Position numbers and translations under genes: made by a program. A stretch of 64,000 nucleotides of DNA, taken from contig NC_092862.1 of assembly GCF_032062135.1 (NCBI RefSeq), positions 69,320,205-69,384,204 of the forward strand, in the 5' to 3' direction. The notes beneath the pieces were generated by a model that was not told the origin of the DNA, did not search any database, and was given only the letters and a program-made list of their open reading frames with translations. The DNA comes from Pyxicephalus adspersus (lineage: Eukaryota > Chordata > Amphibia > Anura > Pyxicephalidae). Shown here in pieces: positions 11,165 through 20,970 of the stretch. Numbering within the stretch: the stretch's first letter is position 1; every line of letters begins with the position of its first letter.

Positions 11165-11175
11165 GAGGGGGGTAA
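11162..11175 (+). promoter_or_regulatory. Polypurine tract before 3' LTR
   Basis: TGAGAGGGGGGTAA lies immediately upstream of the LTR start TGTTAGG. A purine run in this position primes plus-strand DNA synthesis in LTR elements. Confidence 0.75.
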
Positions 11176-11875
11176 TGTTAGGAGGGGCTGTTTGGGCCTA
11201 AGATCCCAGGCGATGCCCCACCACAGGAGATTATTCCCTCTGGCGGCTGTACTCGCGATAGCACGGGGATTTTAGGATCAGTGCCCTGAGGGTTGCAGCA
11301 TCCCTGTTTCCGTGTAGCTGGGGTTTTTCCCTCGGCATTCTCTGCCCTGAGGTTGCACATCTGAATAGAATTGGAGCTGTGTGCAGCTGATTAGCAGAGT
11401 GGTTCCTGTGTAATCCCATGCTGTCATTGGCTGCTGGGGCTTTATAGTGTATCTGCTTCCAGTCATCTGTTATAGCGTTAGCTGGGCTTATCTGTGCTCT
11501 AGAGATTCTTGAGTGGTTTTCTGTTACTGACCTTTGCCTGTTCCTGACAATCTGCTTAAACTCAGCCTTGACTGATCTTTGCCTGTGACCCTGACTATGC
11601 TTATGCCTTTTCATTTGTACCTCGCTTGGTGGACTGATCCCCTGTGTATGACCTCAGCTTGTTTTCTGGATTCCCTAGTAATTCTGTATTGTGTATCTGC
11701 GGGCTCCTCGTCAGCTGTCGGCCTATCTCCAGACACCATCCCTTGCACATTAAGTCCTGGGGGCAACGGAGTGCTAGGAGACGCAAACAGCCTCCCGAGC
11801 CTGAGCTGTAAAGGCTGTGGTGTTAGATTGGGGGACTGGTGTCTGGAGAATACCGGTACTGACCAGGGCCTTACA
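11176..11875 (+). repeat. 3' LTR of the chromovirus, ~700 bp
   Basis: It starts TGTTAGGAGGGGCTG and ends GGGCCTTACA (TG...CA), bounded by the polypurine tract and the TAAAG duplication. An inverted CCAAT (ATTGG) near 11425 and CTTTATAGTG near 11440 are candidate promoter elements. Similarity to the truncated 5' LTR covers only the first ~120 bp. Confidence 0.85.
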
Positions 11876-12773
11876 TAAAGGATGGCAAAATTTATAAACA
11901 GTTTATACCAGTTTATTAATTTATAATAAAACTCATAATAAACAATTTTAAAAATGTAAGACTAAAACCTGGTAACCCCAAATCTTTCTTAAAAAAAACT
12001 GATAGAGAGGTTTCAGTAATTTTGCATGCTACAAGCTACGATTTATCCAGTCTTTGGAGACACTAAATGTTTAAGTAAAGCAGGCCTAGACTAAACCTAC
12101 ATAAAATGTCTAAAAAAAAGCCTGAATATACCTAAAATTTAAATATTTTATACTACCTTTTGCAATATTGTTATATTATTTGAATGCATTTTACATTGTG
12201 TTTATATTAACTCTCTCCCAAACTCCAGTTTACCTCACATCTCCAAAAACACACAGTCAGATAGTTTCCCCACACAATGGCCTTGATGTGTGTGGAAATG
12301 TAAGCAGCAAACAGCCCAGCAAAAAGCACAAGATGCGCTACTATGTTGCTAGGTATGACATGAAGGCATATTAGTAATAATTAAAGAATAAAAACCAAAT
12401 ATATAAAAAATAAACAGAATAAATATTACATTTAGCATAGTAAGTGTTGTAAAAAACCCAGGCACCTGCCAGGAAATGTACAAACAATATTTTCGCTTGT
12501 ACATGATCGGATGGCTGAAGTTAGAGACATTCACCTAAATCATTATATATTTATAAACTTTTGTAGGCATATAGTTAAATTTAGCAATAAGTAAAAATGA
12601 TTACCTATTATTCATACAGTGGGGTAAGTAAACCATACATTTCTGCTCACTACTATCTGAATCTACCTCCTTATTTTATTTATCATTTGTATAATGTTAT
12701 ATAATAATGTGAACTCCTTTAAATGTATTGTTTCATGTGTGGAGACTACTTCAATTCATATACAATATTGCAC

Positions 12774-12810
12774 CCCTGAAGAAGCCCTACCTTGGCGAAA
12801 TGTGTCGGGA
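12774..12810 (+). repeat. Copy of a recurrent CCTGARGAAG...GCGAAAYGYGTCG motif
   Basis: CCTGAAGAAGCCCTACCTTG continues into GGCGAAATGTGTCGGG. Related motifs occur near 14370 (+), 50525-50575 (-) and 51240 (+). Confidence 0.55.
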
Positions 12811-14369
12811 AGTATATGAATATTACGGTTACTTTACACTTTATAATTACTAGTATACCTTTGTATAGATCATAATATCCCATCTCTGTGAAGATTAACA
12901 GAGCAAGGGATATTATTTATTGAAATGTATGGAATAAGTATGTATCAGCAGTAAATAAATACGGTACTTAATTATGTTTTCATAATTCTCAGCCTCAAAC
13001 CTCTTTTCTTTCTTTCACAAAAATACTTAAAGTAATACTTTAGAGGTCGGTTCTCCCATATTGAACCTCGGAATAGAGAAGTATCACCAAATATTTCTAT
13101 TCTTTGAATGTAGTTTTGATGCAATAAAAACAGTTGCGTTTTGTTTATATTCAGACCAATGCACATTTTTCAATTTGCCATAAAAAGGATAATACCCTGA
13201 CCTCCATGTTATTTATTGTTAAAGAAGAATAAAAACATGGTATACATGCATTTACTTCAGTTTTACTTAAAGATGTCAGAAAGTAGATTCATCATAAAAT
13301 GGAAAAATCAGAAAAGGTCAATTTATGTATTTAGCAATTCTCTTGATAAATACATCTGAAATGTCACATTTACACCTCACTGAGCAACAACACCATTAAA
13401 AGAACACATTCCCAAGTACTTTAAAAATGCACAACATTATAAATTTTTCTTTTTACTTTTTAAAGAAAAAATACAATCAAAACAAAACAATTTGTAAAAG
13501 TTGTTCACTTTCATAATTGGAAAGTCAATCTATCTATCTGCTTTCATTTATTGTTATATTTACAACTCACTGATCATGTTAACATCCTATGCACTTGTAG
13601 CCCTGGTAGCTTAAAGTATCACCATAATTGCTGGGGATGTCTGAGCCACCCAAAGGACTATGTCCCCAAAAAAGAAAAAGTGTTAAAATATATTGCTGCA
13701 AACTATCCCCCAAACATGGAGGTCTGCATCAGGTATTACTGTAATTGTAATACTGACCATTGTGTGTAAATTCTTAAATGTCCCTGTTCATAGGTGTATG
13801 TGGTAAAAAAGATATATCCTTTTAAAATGAGATTCCAGAAATACCACAGTGATATTACATTGACCTTAAAAACAGGGCAAAGGGTTGGATCCCAATAAAC
13901 AAATTCCAGTACAATTTGCACTGCATTGCCATCAAATTCATGGTTTAGGGCTTTGGTTATAGAATATGTAGCTAGAGACTGAAATAACCTATTGCTCAAG
14001 AGGGAGCCCTTTTGTACATAAACTTTAAGCACAGTGACAACCAGGGGTGTCAATACAGCATTTTCTTCATTTGTTTGGGCTACATTATGGGCTCCATATT
14101 GCATTTCTGCTTTAGGTAGATTGTGATCTAGTACTCACTATGTTTGGTGTGAAAGGCTCCTGTTCCTTGAATAGGAGGCAGGGGAAAGTGTTATGTTTTT
14201 TATTTTTAGACATAAGTGTACTGTTTCACTTTTTACAGACATATATATGCTGTTTTGCACATTTCCTGATTGTTACATCTGGGTGATTGATCATGTCTGA
14301 ATAGGCAGGGCTATAGGGTACCTTGTGTACATATGTGTTCGGAATGCTTCACCTTTTGTCATTATGTTG

Positions 14370-14470
14370 CCTTGAGGAAGGGACTCTGTACATCCCCAAA
14401 AAATTAGTGCTTTTTTACAATAAAGCAAGAATCCTGTACTTTGGAGTGTTGATGACTTTGTCTTCTGGTT
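14370..14470 (+). repeat. Diverged copy of the same motif, with AATAAAG-containing tail
   Basis: CCTTGAGGAAGGGACTCTG is followed by CATCCCCAAAAAATTAGTGC, then CAATAAAGC and ACTTTGGAGTG. This order matches the 3' part of a retroelement-like dispersed repeat. The class is not determined. Confidence 0.45.
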
Positions 14471-16266
14471 CCTCTAATAAGAATGACTTGAAGTTGTCAC
14501 CCTTTTGATTCTAGGGAATCAGAGAGATTCATAGTGCCCCCAATGCATTCCCAGGAAGGGTATGGACAAATATCAGTCCTAGAAATAATAACACAATATA
14601 ACTAAAATATTTTTATTTTTTATTAGCATTATTTATGTAAAATGCAGCATCATTCACATTGTCCAGCATTGTAAATCTCTGTCAGTCATAACAAGCATGA
14701 TACCATACCTAACTCTAACAACTCCTGCTGCTACAGTGACATATTCCCTATTTGGCACTAAGTAAGTACACATCTATCTGGTTTGCTTACATTTTAAAAA
14801 TCTGTCAAGGACCAATTTTTTAATCTTATTGACATTGAACATCGATAGTCACTGGATTTATTTCTGGGGATATAAATATTCATATTTGTTCATAAGTAAG
14901 TATGTTATGTGCTTTTATTTAACAATGAAATTCTTTTTAACAAAATAAAACTATTTGGGGGAAAAACATAAAGCTGGGTGACACCATACCATTATAATGA
15001 TGTTAGTTTACCAGAATGCCCTGCTTATCACATACAGAGGAAGTGAGGGGATAGTTACCAATGCTTTTAGAGACCAGCATAGGTTTTAGAGAGTCTGCAT
15101 ATGGAGATGAGTTCATAATGGTTGCAAACTTTACGATAGTAATGGCACTAGAAGATAGGAGTGTAAATGTTTTCAATCTTACAAAACAAGTTGTTTATTC
15201 ACTATTCTTAGTGTTTTTCTTAGCATGATGATATTGGCCTTGTGAAGAATTCTTAAAAAAGGAGTGCTATAGAAAAAATTGAATTGCTTAAAAAGCAGGG
15301 TGGATTCAAAATCATCAGACATTTATTTATTGAGCCAAATAAAAATCAAATGCTTTTAGACATATTCATTTAGAGGTCTGGTAAAAGTGTTTTTGTCTTC
15401 AAGGCAGATCCTAATTAGAAAAGAGATAGGTGTGAAAAAATAGTCAAATTGAGATTGCACTTCATCGCTTATTGTTATTGAAATAAGTACAGTTAGTTAC
15501 TAAACTGATTTATAATACCAGACTTGCAGGGGGAAAAAACTAATTATTGTTTTTTATATACGAAATCACATTTGGTGCATTGCACTTTGTTATTTATCTC
15601 TGCAGAGATAAGAATAACATGTTGCCGAACTGAGTGATAATTACAGACTATTTTCTAGACATGCTATGTTAATATTTTTGGCAGATGAATGATATAAGTT
15701 TTTATGCATTACCAAATTTGGTTGATTTACTGGTTACACATGATGATATACACCAAGGCTATTATATATATACGGGGCTTTTTTTCTCATTGAATGCCCC
15801 AGAACTGAGTTCCGGCACCATTTTTTGACAGATTTTAAGTCAGTGAAAATCACAGCTCAGCCTGTGAAAACCGACTTCGCATGTGTGCTTCAATACTAGA
15901 CAGCGGCTGAGCAGCCTAAGTGTCATCATGTGCAGTGTGGGCTGCGTGATCTGTGACATTATTTGAGGAGGGCCGGTCATTTAAATGTGCCTGGCAAATT
16001 CCTGCCGACACAGTGATTTAGAGCATTCTGCTCATGGTGCAGTGACATATGCCGGCTGAGCTGCAGAAAAGGTAAATGTGAATAACAACTTTATATCAAT
16101 CATAAAAGTTTTCCTTGCTCTCTTTTCCTCACATACGTCTGTATGGAATGCTCTTTGGGGGAAAGGTCTGGCACAATAGTGACCTATAAATATGCTAAGA
16201 CTATTTTTTACACTTCAATGTGTATAACTGGAATTGCTTTGATTTTACTTTGTGAATGGTCACAAA

Positions 16267-16910
16267 TACCCTGTTTCCCCTATAATAAGACACTATATGC
16301 CCTAGGTCTTATTTTCAGGGGGATGTCTTATTTTTCCATGAAGAAGACTACAGTACACATTTATTGTTGAAAATCACTCATGTGCCATTGATTGTCCCCT
16401 TCTGATCACTCTGTGCCATTCATTGTCCCCTTCTGATCACTCATGTGCCATTGATTGTCCCATTCTGATAACTCATGTGCCATTGATTGTCCCCTTCTGA
16501 TCACTCTGTGCCATTCATTGTCCCCTTCTGATCACTACCGTATGTGCCATTGATTGTCCCCTTCTGATCACTACCGTATGTGCCATTGATTGTCCCCTAC
16601 TGATCACTCTGTGCCATTGATTGACCCCTTCTGACCACTACTGTATGTGCTATTGATTGTCCCCTTCTGATCACTGACTCGCCGGGTAACAGACTCTGTT
16701 AGGGCAGGGATCAGCAGCTTGCTTGTCCTTTGAAGTTACTTTCAGTTTCACTCTGCACTGCAGCCAGCATCGAGGAGTCACACAGAGGCACACAGTATCA
16801 GGTATCGGAGGATGTCTTATTTGCGGGGAGTGCTTTATTTTAATTGTTTAAGCAAAAATCGGGGGGTGGCTTATTTGATGGGGATGCCTTTTCATCGGGG
16901 AAACACGGTA
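16267..16910. mobile_element. MITE with TACC(C/G)TGTTTCCCC termini
   Basis: The left end TACCCTGTTTCCCC mirrors the right end GGGGAAACACGGTA. Read inward, both ends carry TAAGAC- or TAAGCC-type motifs (ATAATAAGACA on the left). TA flanks both ends, compatible with a 2-bp TA target duplication. The interior has a tandem array (16379-16676) and a segment (GGGCAGGGATCAGCAGCTTG ... GCACTGCAGCCAG) also present inside the otherwise different element at 45322-46005. Confidence 0.75.
16379..16676. repeat. Tandem repeat, 30-41-bp unit, about eight copies
   Basis: The unit is TGTGCCATTGATTGTCCCCTTCTGATCACT with variants, some with an inserted ACCGTA. A shorter version of the same array lies at 45524-45705 inside another MITE. 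Confidence 0.9.
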
Positions 16911-17501
16911 GTTTTCCCCATTGTTGCTAATAAAATTTGCTTTTTTTTATTATGATTTTTATTTATGGTAGAAAATCACTAGTATTTTTCCTCTTTAACC
17001 AATTCTAGGAACCTGGAACAGCCTTGGGCCAGTCTCAATTAATTTTTCTATTTGGTCTGTTTCGAATTGTATGGCTGTGGTGGGGCTGCAAGAGTGGTTG
17101 GTGGTGGAAATAAAGTTACTCCTTGGAATCAGTAACAGATGGCTGAAGCAGGTCACTAATCCAGCAATAGTTTATTTGAAAATGTCAATCACTCCACGCT
17201 GGTTGCAAATAGTTTGGTCTGATTTGGAGCATCAATTCGATCCAAGGCACCAAAAGCTCTTTTTGACATGGCACTCAGTGGTAGACAAGATAGTACCTGG
17301 ATGACAATAATGGCCAATCATCTAGTATCTTGGGAATTAAGTAATTAGGTACTCTGGAGCATACTAGATAGGACAATACGTATGCCCTATCTGATCTTTA
17401 AACTCCCAGCCATCATACTACCACAATGAGAGGAAAAAATTTAGTAATGGTGATCGGAAAAATCCAGTTGGAGCAAATTCCCACCCAGATTTTTTGTTTC
17501 C
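16911..17501. other. Unclassified sequence between two MITEs
   Basis: It contains a 77-codon ORF (17071-17304) with no family I recognise. No TIR or tandem structure is seen. Confidence 0.4.
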
Positions 17502-17505
17502 TTAA

Positions 17506-17827
17506 CCCCCTGAGCGGTAATCATGTGTGTAGCTCAGGGTAAAAAAACAGGCTGAAAGCAGTAACCGCGAGCCACATTCGGGGTAGCTAAAAACATAAAA
17601 AAAATAAACAGTTACCTGGTCCCATGGGTGTCCTCATGTGTCCTGCCGGTCAGATCCCATCCTCGGGCTGTGTCCTCTTCCTCTGATCTTCTCCCAGAGA
17701 GTGCGCTGACGTTAACCGGGAGTTCCCTATGGCATTGGTGTGTGTGAAGGAGAGCGCCGGGAAATTCAAATTATTTTTTATTGGATTCAATACAAAATCC
17801 CTGTATTGAATCCAATACAAAGTAATC

Positions 17828-17865
<38 letters not shown>

Positions 17866-18111
17866 TATTTTATATACTACTGCACAGGTATACTAAGTGT
17901 TTCAGTATTTTTATGCACCCTTGTTTTAACAGATTTTTGTGTTTTTTTATTTCAAGTTTATTATTAAATTTTTTATGTTTATAAAATATTGGACATATTT
18001 CAGTGAGTTACACCTAAGAATGTTATGCCTACAATGTAAAATAAATTTCCATGCAAAACAATGTACCACTTTTGGCATAAAAATACTGACTTAATTAGAC
18101 CGCCAGGGAGG
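17506..18111. mobile_element. TTAA-flanked MITE with CC(Y)CCTGRGCGGT termini
   Basis: TTAA at 17502-17505 and at 18112-18115 flank an element starting CCCCCTGAGCGGTAA and ending AGACCGCCAGGGAGG. TTAA duplication is typical of piggyBac and Kolobok elements. The interior has one palindrome of the form TATTGGATTCAATACAAA...TTGAATCCAATACAAA (17785-17823) followed by an (AT)n run (17829-17860). Related copies are at 54705 and 57015. Confidence 0.8.
17829..17860. repeat. (AT)n microsatellite inside the TTAA MITE
   Basis: An AT dinucleotide run directly follows the internal palindrome. The related copy at 54705 has its own AT run at the same relative place. Confidence 0.9.
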
Positions 18112-18339
18112 TTAACTTGGGTTGGGACCTGAACATTTTCAATTCCAAGTTTAACAATATCAATAAAGGGCTGATGTCAGTGCAGTCCTTTATTAAAGAT
18201 GAATCACAAGGTGTCATTTTCTGGTGCTTTCCCTGCTGTGTGGTAGTCAGAAAGGAACAGCGTTCTGAAGACTATAAGAAAAGGTAAGTACAAAACATGT
18301 AAAAAACATTCAAAAAATTGCTTAACAGCCACTGATTTA

Positions 18340-19100
18340 ATGCTAGATAGGGTCGGATTGTATCAGTTTATAGGGCAAGATGGAATATCTGAGTTAAAAG
18401 AAATAAAGAAAATATTACTAGTTGTCATTAAGATAGGGGTAAAATAGATAGAGTTACATTGCAGCAGGCAGGGTATAGGGCAAGAAAGGAGTGGGAAAAA
18501 ATATTACTAGTTTGCAATAAGGTAGATGGTAAAATATATAGGATGTCATTGCAGGTGCAAAAGGGATACACAGTATTTATCAAGGCAGCATTTTATCCTC
18601 CTGTAAATCTGGGTAATTTTAGCCCAGAAAATTATATTAATATTATATTAATTATAGAGATAGTCATTTTAAAAATGACACATTTGTCCTGCTGGAAATA
18701 GGGTAAGCGTGGACTTCCTTATGCTGCAAATAAAGTTTGACAGTTCTATTAGTTTGACAGTGTACCAAGAAAAATCACAGTATTTTTTACACACAGGAAA
18801 TATTCTCCTACTTTTGCTAATTAAGGCTGTCAATTGTTTTATTAGTTCTCCCACCAAGTAAATATTAGAGTAACAATAAAACTGGGTTCACAGTATTTCC
18901 AAATGCTACATATTCTCATGTTGCAAATCGGGGAAATTGTGGCCTCCAAAAACAAATTAAGAGTTTTAAAGATAGATATTTCATTTCAAAGTCCATCTTT
19001 TCTCCTGCTGGAAATCAGGCATTCAATTGTGGATTTGCAGAACACCCTATTTATGCTTGCATATGTTTGCCTGACCAAAACATATAGCTCAAATTGTGTC
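18340..19100 (+). repeat. Degenerate, locally reiterated dispersed repeat
   Basis: CACAGTATTT recurs at ~18570, 18777 and 18890. Each is followed 20-35 bases later by a variant of TCCTGCTGGAAATCAGG (18595, 18687, 18795, 18914, 19001), and three of them by ATTGTGG- or ATTTTAG-type sequence. Spacing is roughly 90-120 bp. A minus-strand relative lies at 43790-43900 and shares GGGATACACAGTATTT and the encoded KGYTVF segment. The origin is unknown; it may be several truncated copies of one retroelement. Confidence 0.5.
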
Positions 19101-20472
19101 CTCTGTTATGTCTTATAAAATGTTTTTTTTTTTATAAAAATGCATTGTTTTCTGAGCTTCTGTATAAGCTTTTTAATAAATAGCCCCTAAGGCATGCAAT
19201 AGAGTAATATAGCTTATATGGTCTCAGGATCAATGTCAATCCATATTTATGTAAGCAAATTCAGTACAAAGCATTGTTAGTAGCCTGATGACTCAGATTT
19301 AAGAAAAAAAGGACACATAAGTCAATAAATTTGTACATTAAAAGTGAATTGAAATAAAAAATTCAAATACCTTATTGATTGGTTTAAAATATAGAGAAAA
19401 ATGGTGAAGAAGTATTGATGGAAAGAAGTATTGATGGAAAGAAAATCTAAAATGTGAGAACAAACATAAACAATAGATATAAGTGTATGACTGGAACAGA
19501 CTGCATGTTGGTTAAAGGAAATAGAATTTGAAGCCAAAAAGAAGGTAAAAATATGCTTCCCACTGTTATATTTTGACATAGTGATAAGTAATGTGCTGGA
19601 AGATTGTGACTGTAGATTGCACCTTTAGGCTTAGAATGTGACAGCATTGGAATAGAAATAACAGTGACTATTCTAATTTGTGTGCATATAAATGTTATGT
19701 AGTATCTGAACAATATCACACAAGTTCTCAATGCAGTCATGAAAATCCATTTGATTGCTCAAACACCTGCAAATGAATAAAAGCAAGCCAGACAATTCAG
19801 AATGTGGTAAAGTGGAAACATCTGAATTTATTGCAAATACTTGCATACATACATATATGCAGCATAACACAATACAACAGTATTTTCTGTATTTGATATG
19901 AATATAAAAAAAGATTAGCCAATTAGAAAAATTGTGTGTGTGTGTATTGAAGCTGATTAGCCCTAAAAAAGGAAGAATGTTAGTTTTTGTCTTTTTTCAT
20001 GTGGTTCATCTGGTGGCATTTTTGTACTATATGTGGCATTGTTTGTACACTGCAAATCTGTTAGGATCAAGATGTTTTCTGTACTTACACGCAATGCCTG
20101 AAAAAAAATGGACATAATACAGCCATTACATCTAAAGACTGGTAAAATCAAATATGTTATAATTTTGTTTTAAAATTTAGATTCACTTCAAAACCCTAGG
20201 ACATATGGATCATATTGATAGTAACCAATTGTCTAACCAAAAAGAAGTGATTATTTGACTGCCATTGCTTCCTGATAGTACCTTATAGCCCACCCAAGTA
20301 ATTTACTCAGCATTATGGACAGCACCAGATTCTTTGGCACAGGACTTATAGCATTGGATACAAACAATTCTGGTTAACTTAAAATGTATATCATATGCTG
20401 CTGCAGAGATTAACTGTTACTGTTATTGGGCTTCCCTTTGTGTTAAAATGGACCCAAGCTTTAACATCAGAC
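19101..20472. other. AT-rich non-coding DNA
   Basis: No gene or structured repeat is recognised. Short ORFs have no recognisable motif. Confidence 0.5.
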
Positions 20473-20970
20473 CTCAAGCAGATCTAAACTCAAAACAAAA
20501 AAATACACACTCACTTTTAATCCCGCAGATCTATCTATCCGCCAGGAGGTTTTCTTCGTTTGGGTACTGCATTGTCCAAGTATCCGTCTTTGGCCCGGCG
20601 CCGGGGGCCGACATCTTCTTCTCTCTTCTTCCGGGTTTTTCTTCCTGTGTCACCCGATCTCGCACTGCGCAGACCCGAGATCAGGTGCCATAAATGGGGA
20701 AAAAAGATAGCCAATCGCACTGTGAATGCGTGAAAAAGCCATTTGTTTTCTTACATTATTGAAAGGGCTCCTTTTGCGCATGGCCTGATTTTGGGCAGCT
20801 AAAAGCCTCCCAGGATACGTGACGTAGGTATTTCAGAAAGCGCTCCCAATCTGAAAGGGGAGGTGCTGCACCCTTTTTTAGTATGGATAAAAAAAAAAAA
20901 TTTACTTTAAATCAAAGGTTTGTCTACCCTTTCATGTAAAGTAAAAATGTTGAGTTTAGGTTTGCTTTAA
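20473..20970. mobile_element. GC-rich MITE with AAGCARAYCTAAACTCAA termini
   Basis: The left end AAGCAGATCTAAACTCAAAA mirrors the right end TTGAGTTTAGGTTTGCTT, with TTAA at the right terminus (20967-20970). The left TTAA appears mutated to CTCA. The interior is strikingly GC/CpG-rich (GGCCCGGCGCCGGGGGCCG near 20595, TCTCGCACTGCGCAGACCCG near 20660) against AT-rich flanks. It has no coding capacity that I trust; the 81-codon ORF here is incidental. Confidence 0.7.

Larger units (their letters stand above)
7051..11880 (+). mobile_element. Defective Ty3/gypsy chromovirus with TAAAG target duplication
   Basis: A single LTR retrotransposon insertion is delimited by TAAAG at 7051-7055 and 11876-11880, the 5-bp duplication expected for a Ty3/gypsy integrase. 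From left to right it holds a truncated 5' LTR, a protease remnant, RT, RNase H, an interrupting hAT MITE, the integrase core, a chromodomain, a polypurine tract and a complete 3' LTR. The remainder of the 5' LTR, the primer-binding site, gag and the protease active site are deleted. Several frameshifts and stops make it non-autonomous. The C-terminal chromodomain places it among the vertebrate chromoviruses. Confidence 0.9.
11881..16266. other. AT-rich non-coding DNA with two short dispersed-repeat motifs
   Basis: No gene is supported. It contains the GAGGAAG/GAAACGCGT-type motifs at 12774 and 14370 (listed separately). A stretch at ~15779-16140 opens with CCAGAACTGAGTTCCGGCAC and is more CpG-rich than its surroundings; it looks like a dispersed repeat that I cannot name. 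Confidence 0.5.

Noticed and set aside
13551..13769. Cys-rich 72-codon ORF (possible small secreted protein)
   Set aside because: No signal peptide, no recognisable cysteine framework, no splice context, and it lies in AT-rich DNA; length is within chance expectation.
13736..14104. 122-codon minus-strand ORF
   Set aside because: No domain motif and no homologous pattern that I could name; probably chance.
16379..16676. Regular short repeats resembling a CRISPR array
   Set aside because: Units are contiguous tandem repeats without unique spacers, inside a eukaryotic MITE; it is a minisatellite.
20535..20720. CpG-rich patch that could be a promoter CpG island
   Set aside because: It lies wholly inside a TIR-bounded MITE and is only ~200 bp long; the transposon explains it.
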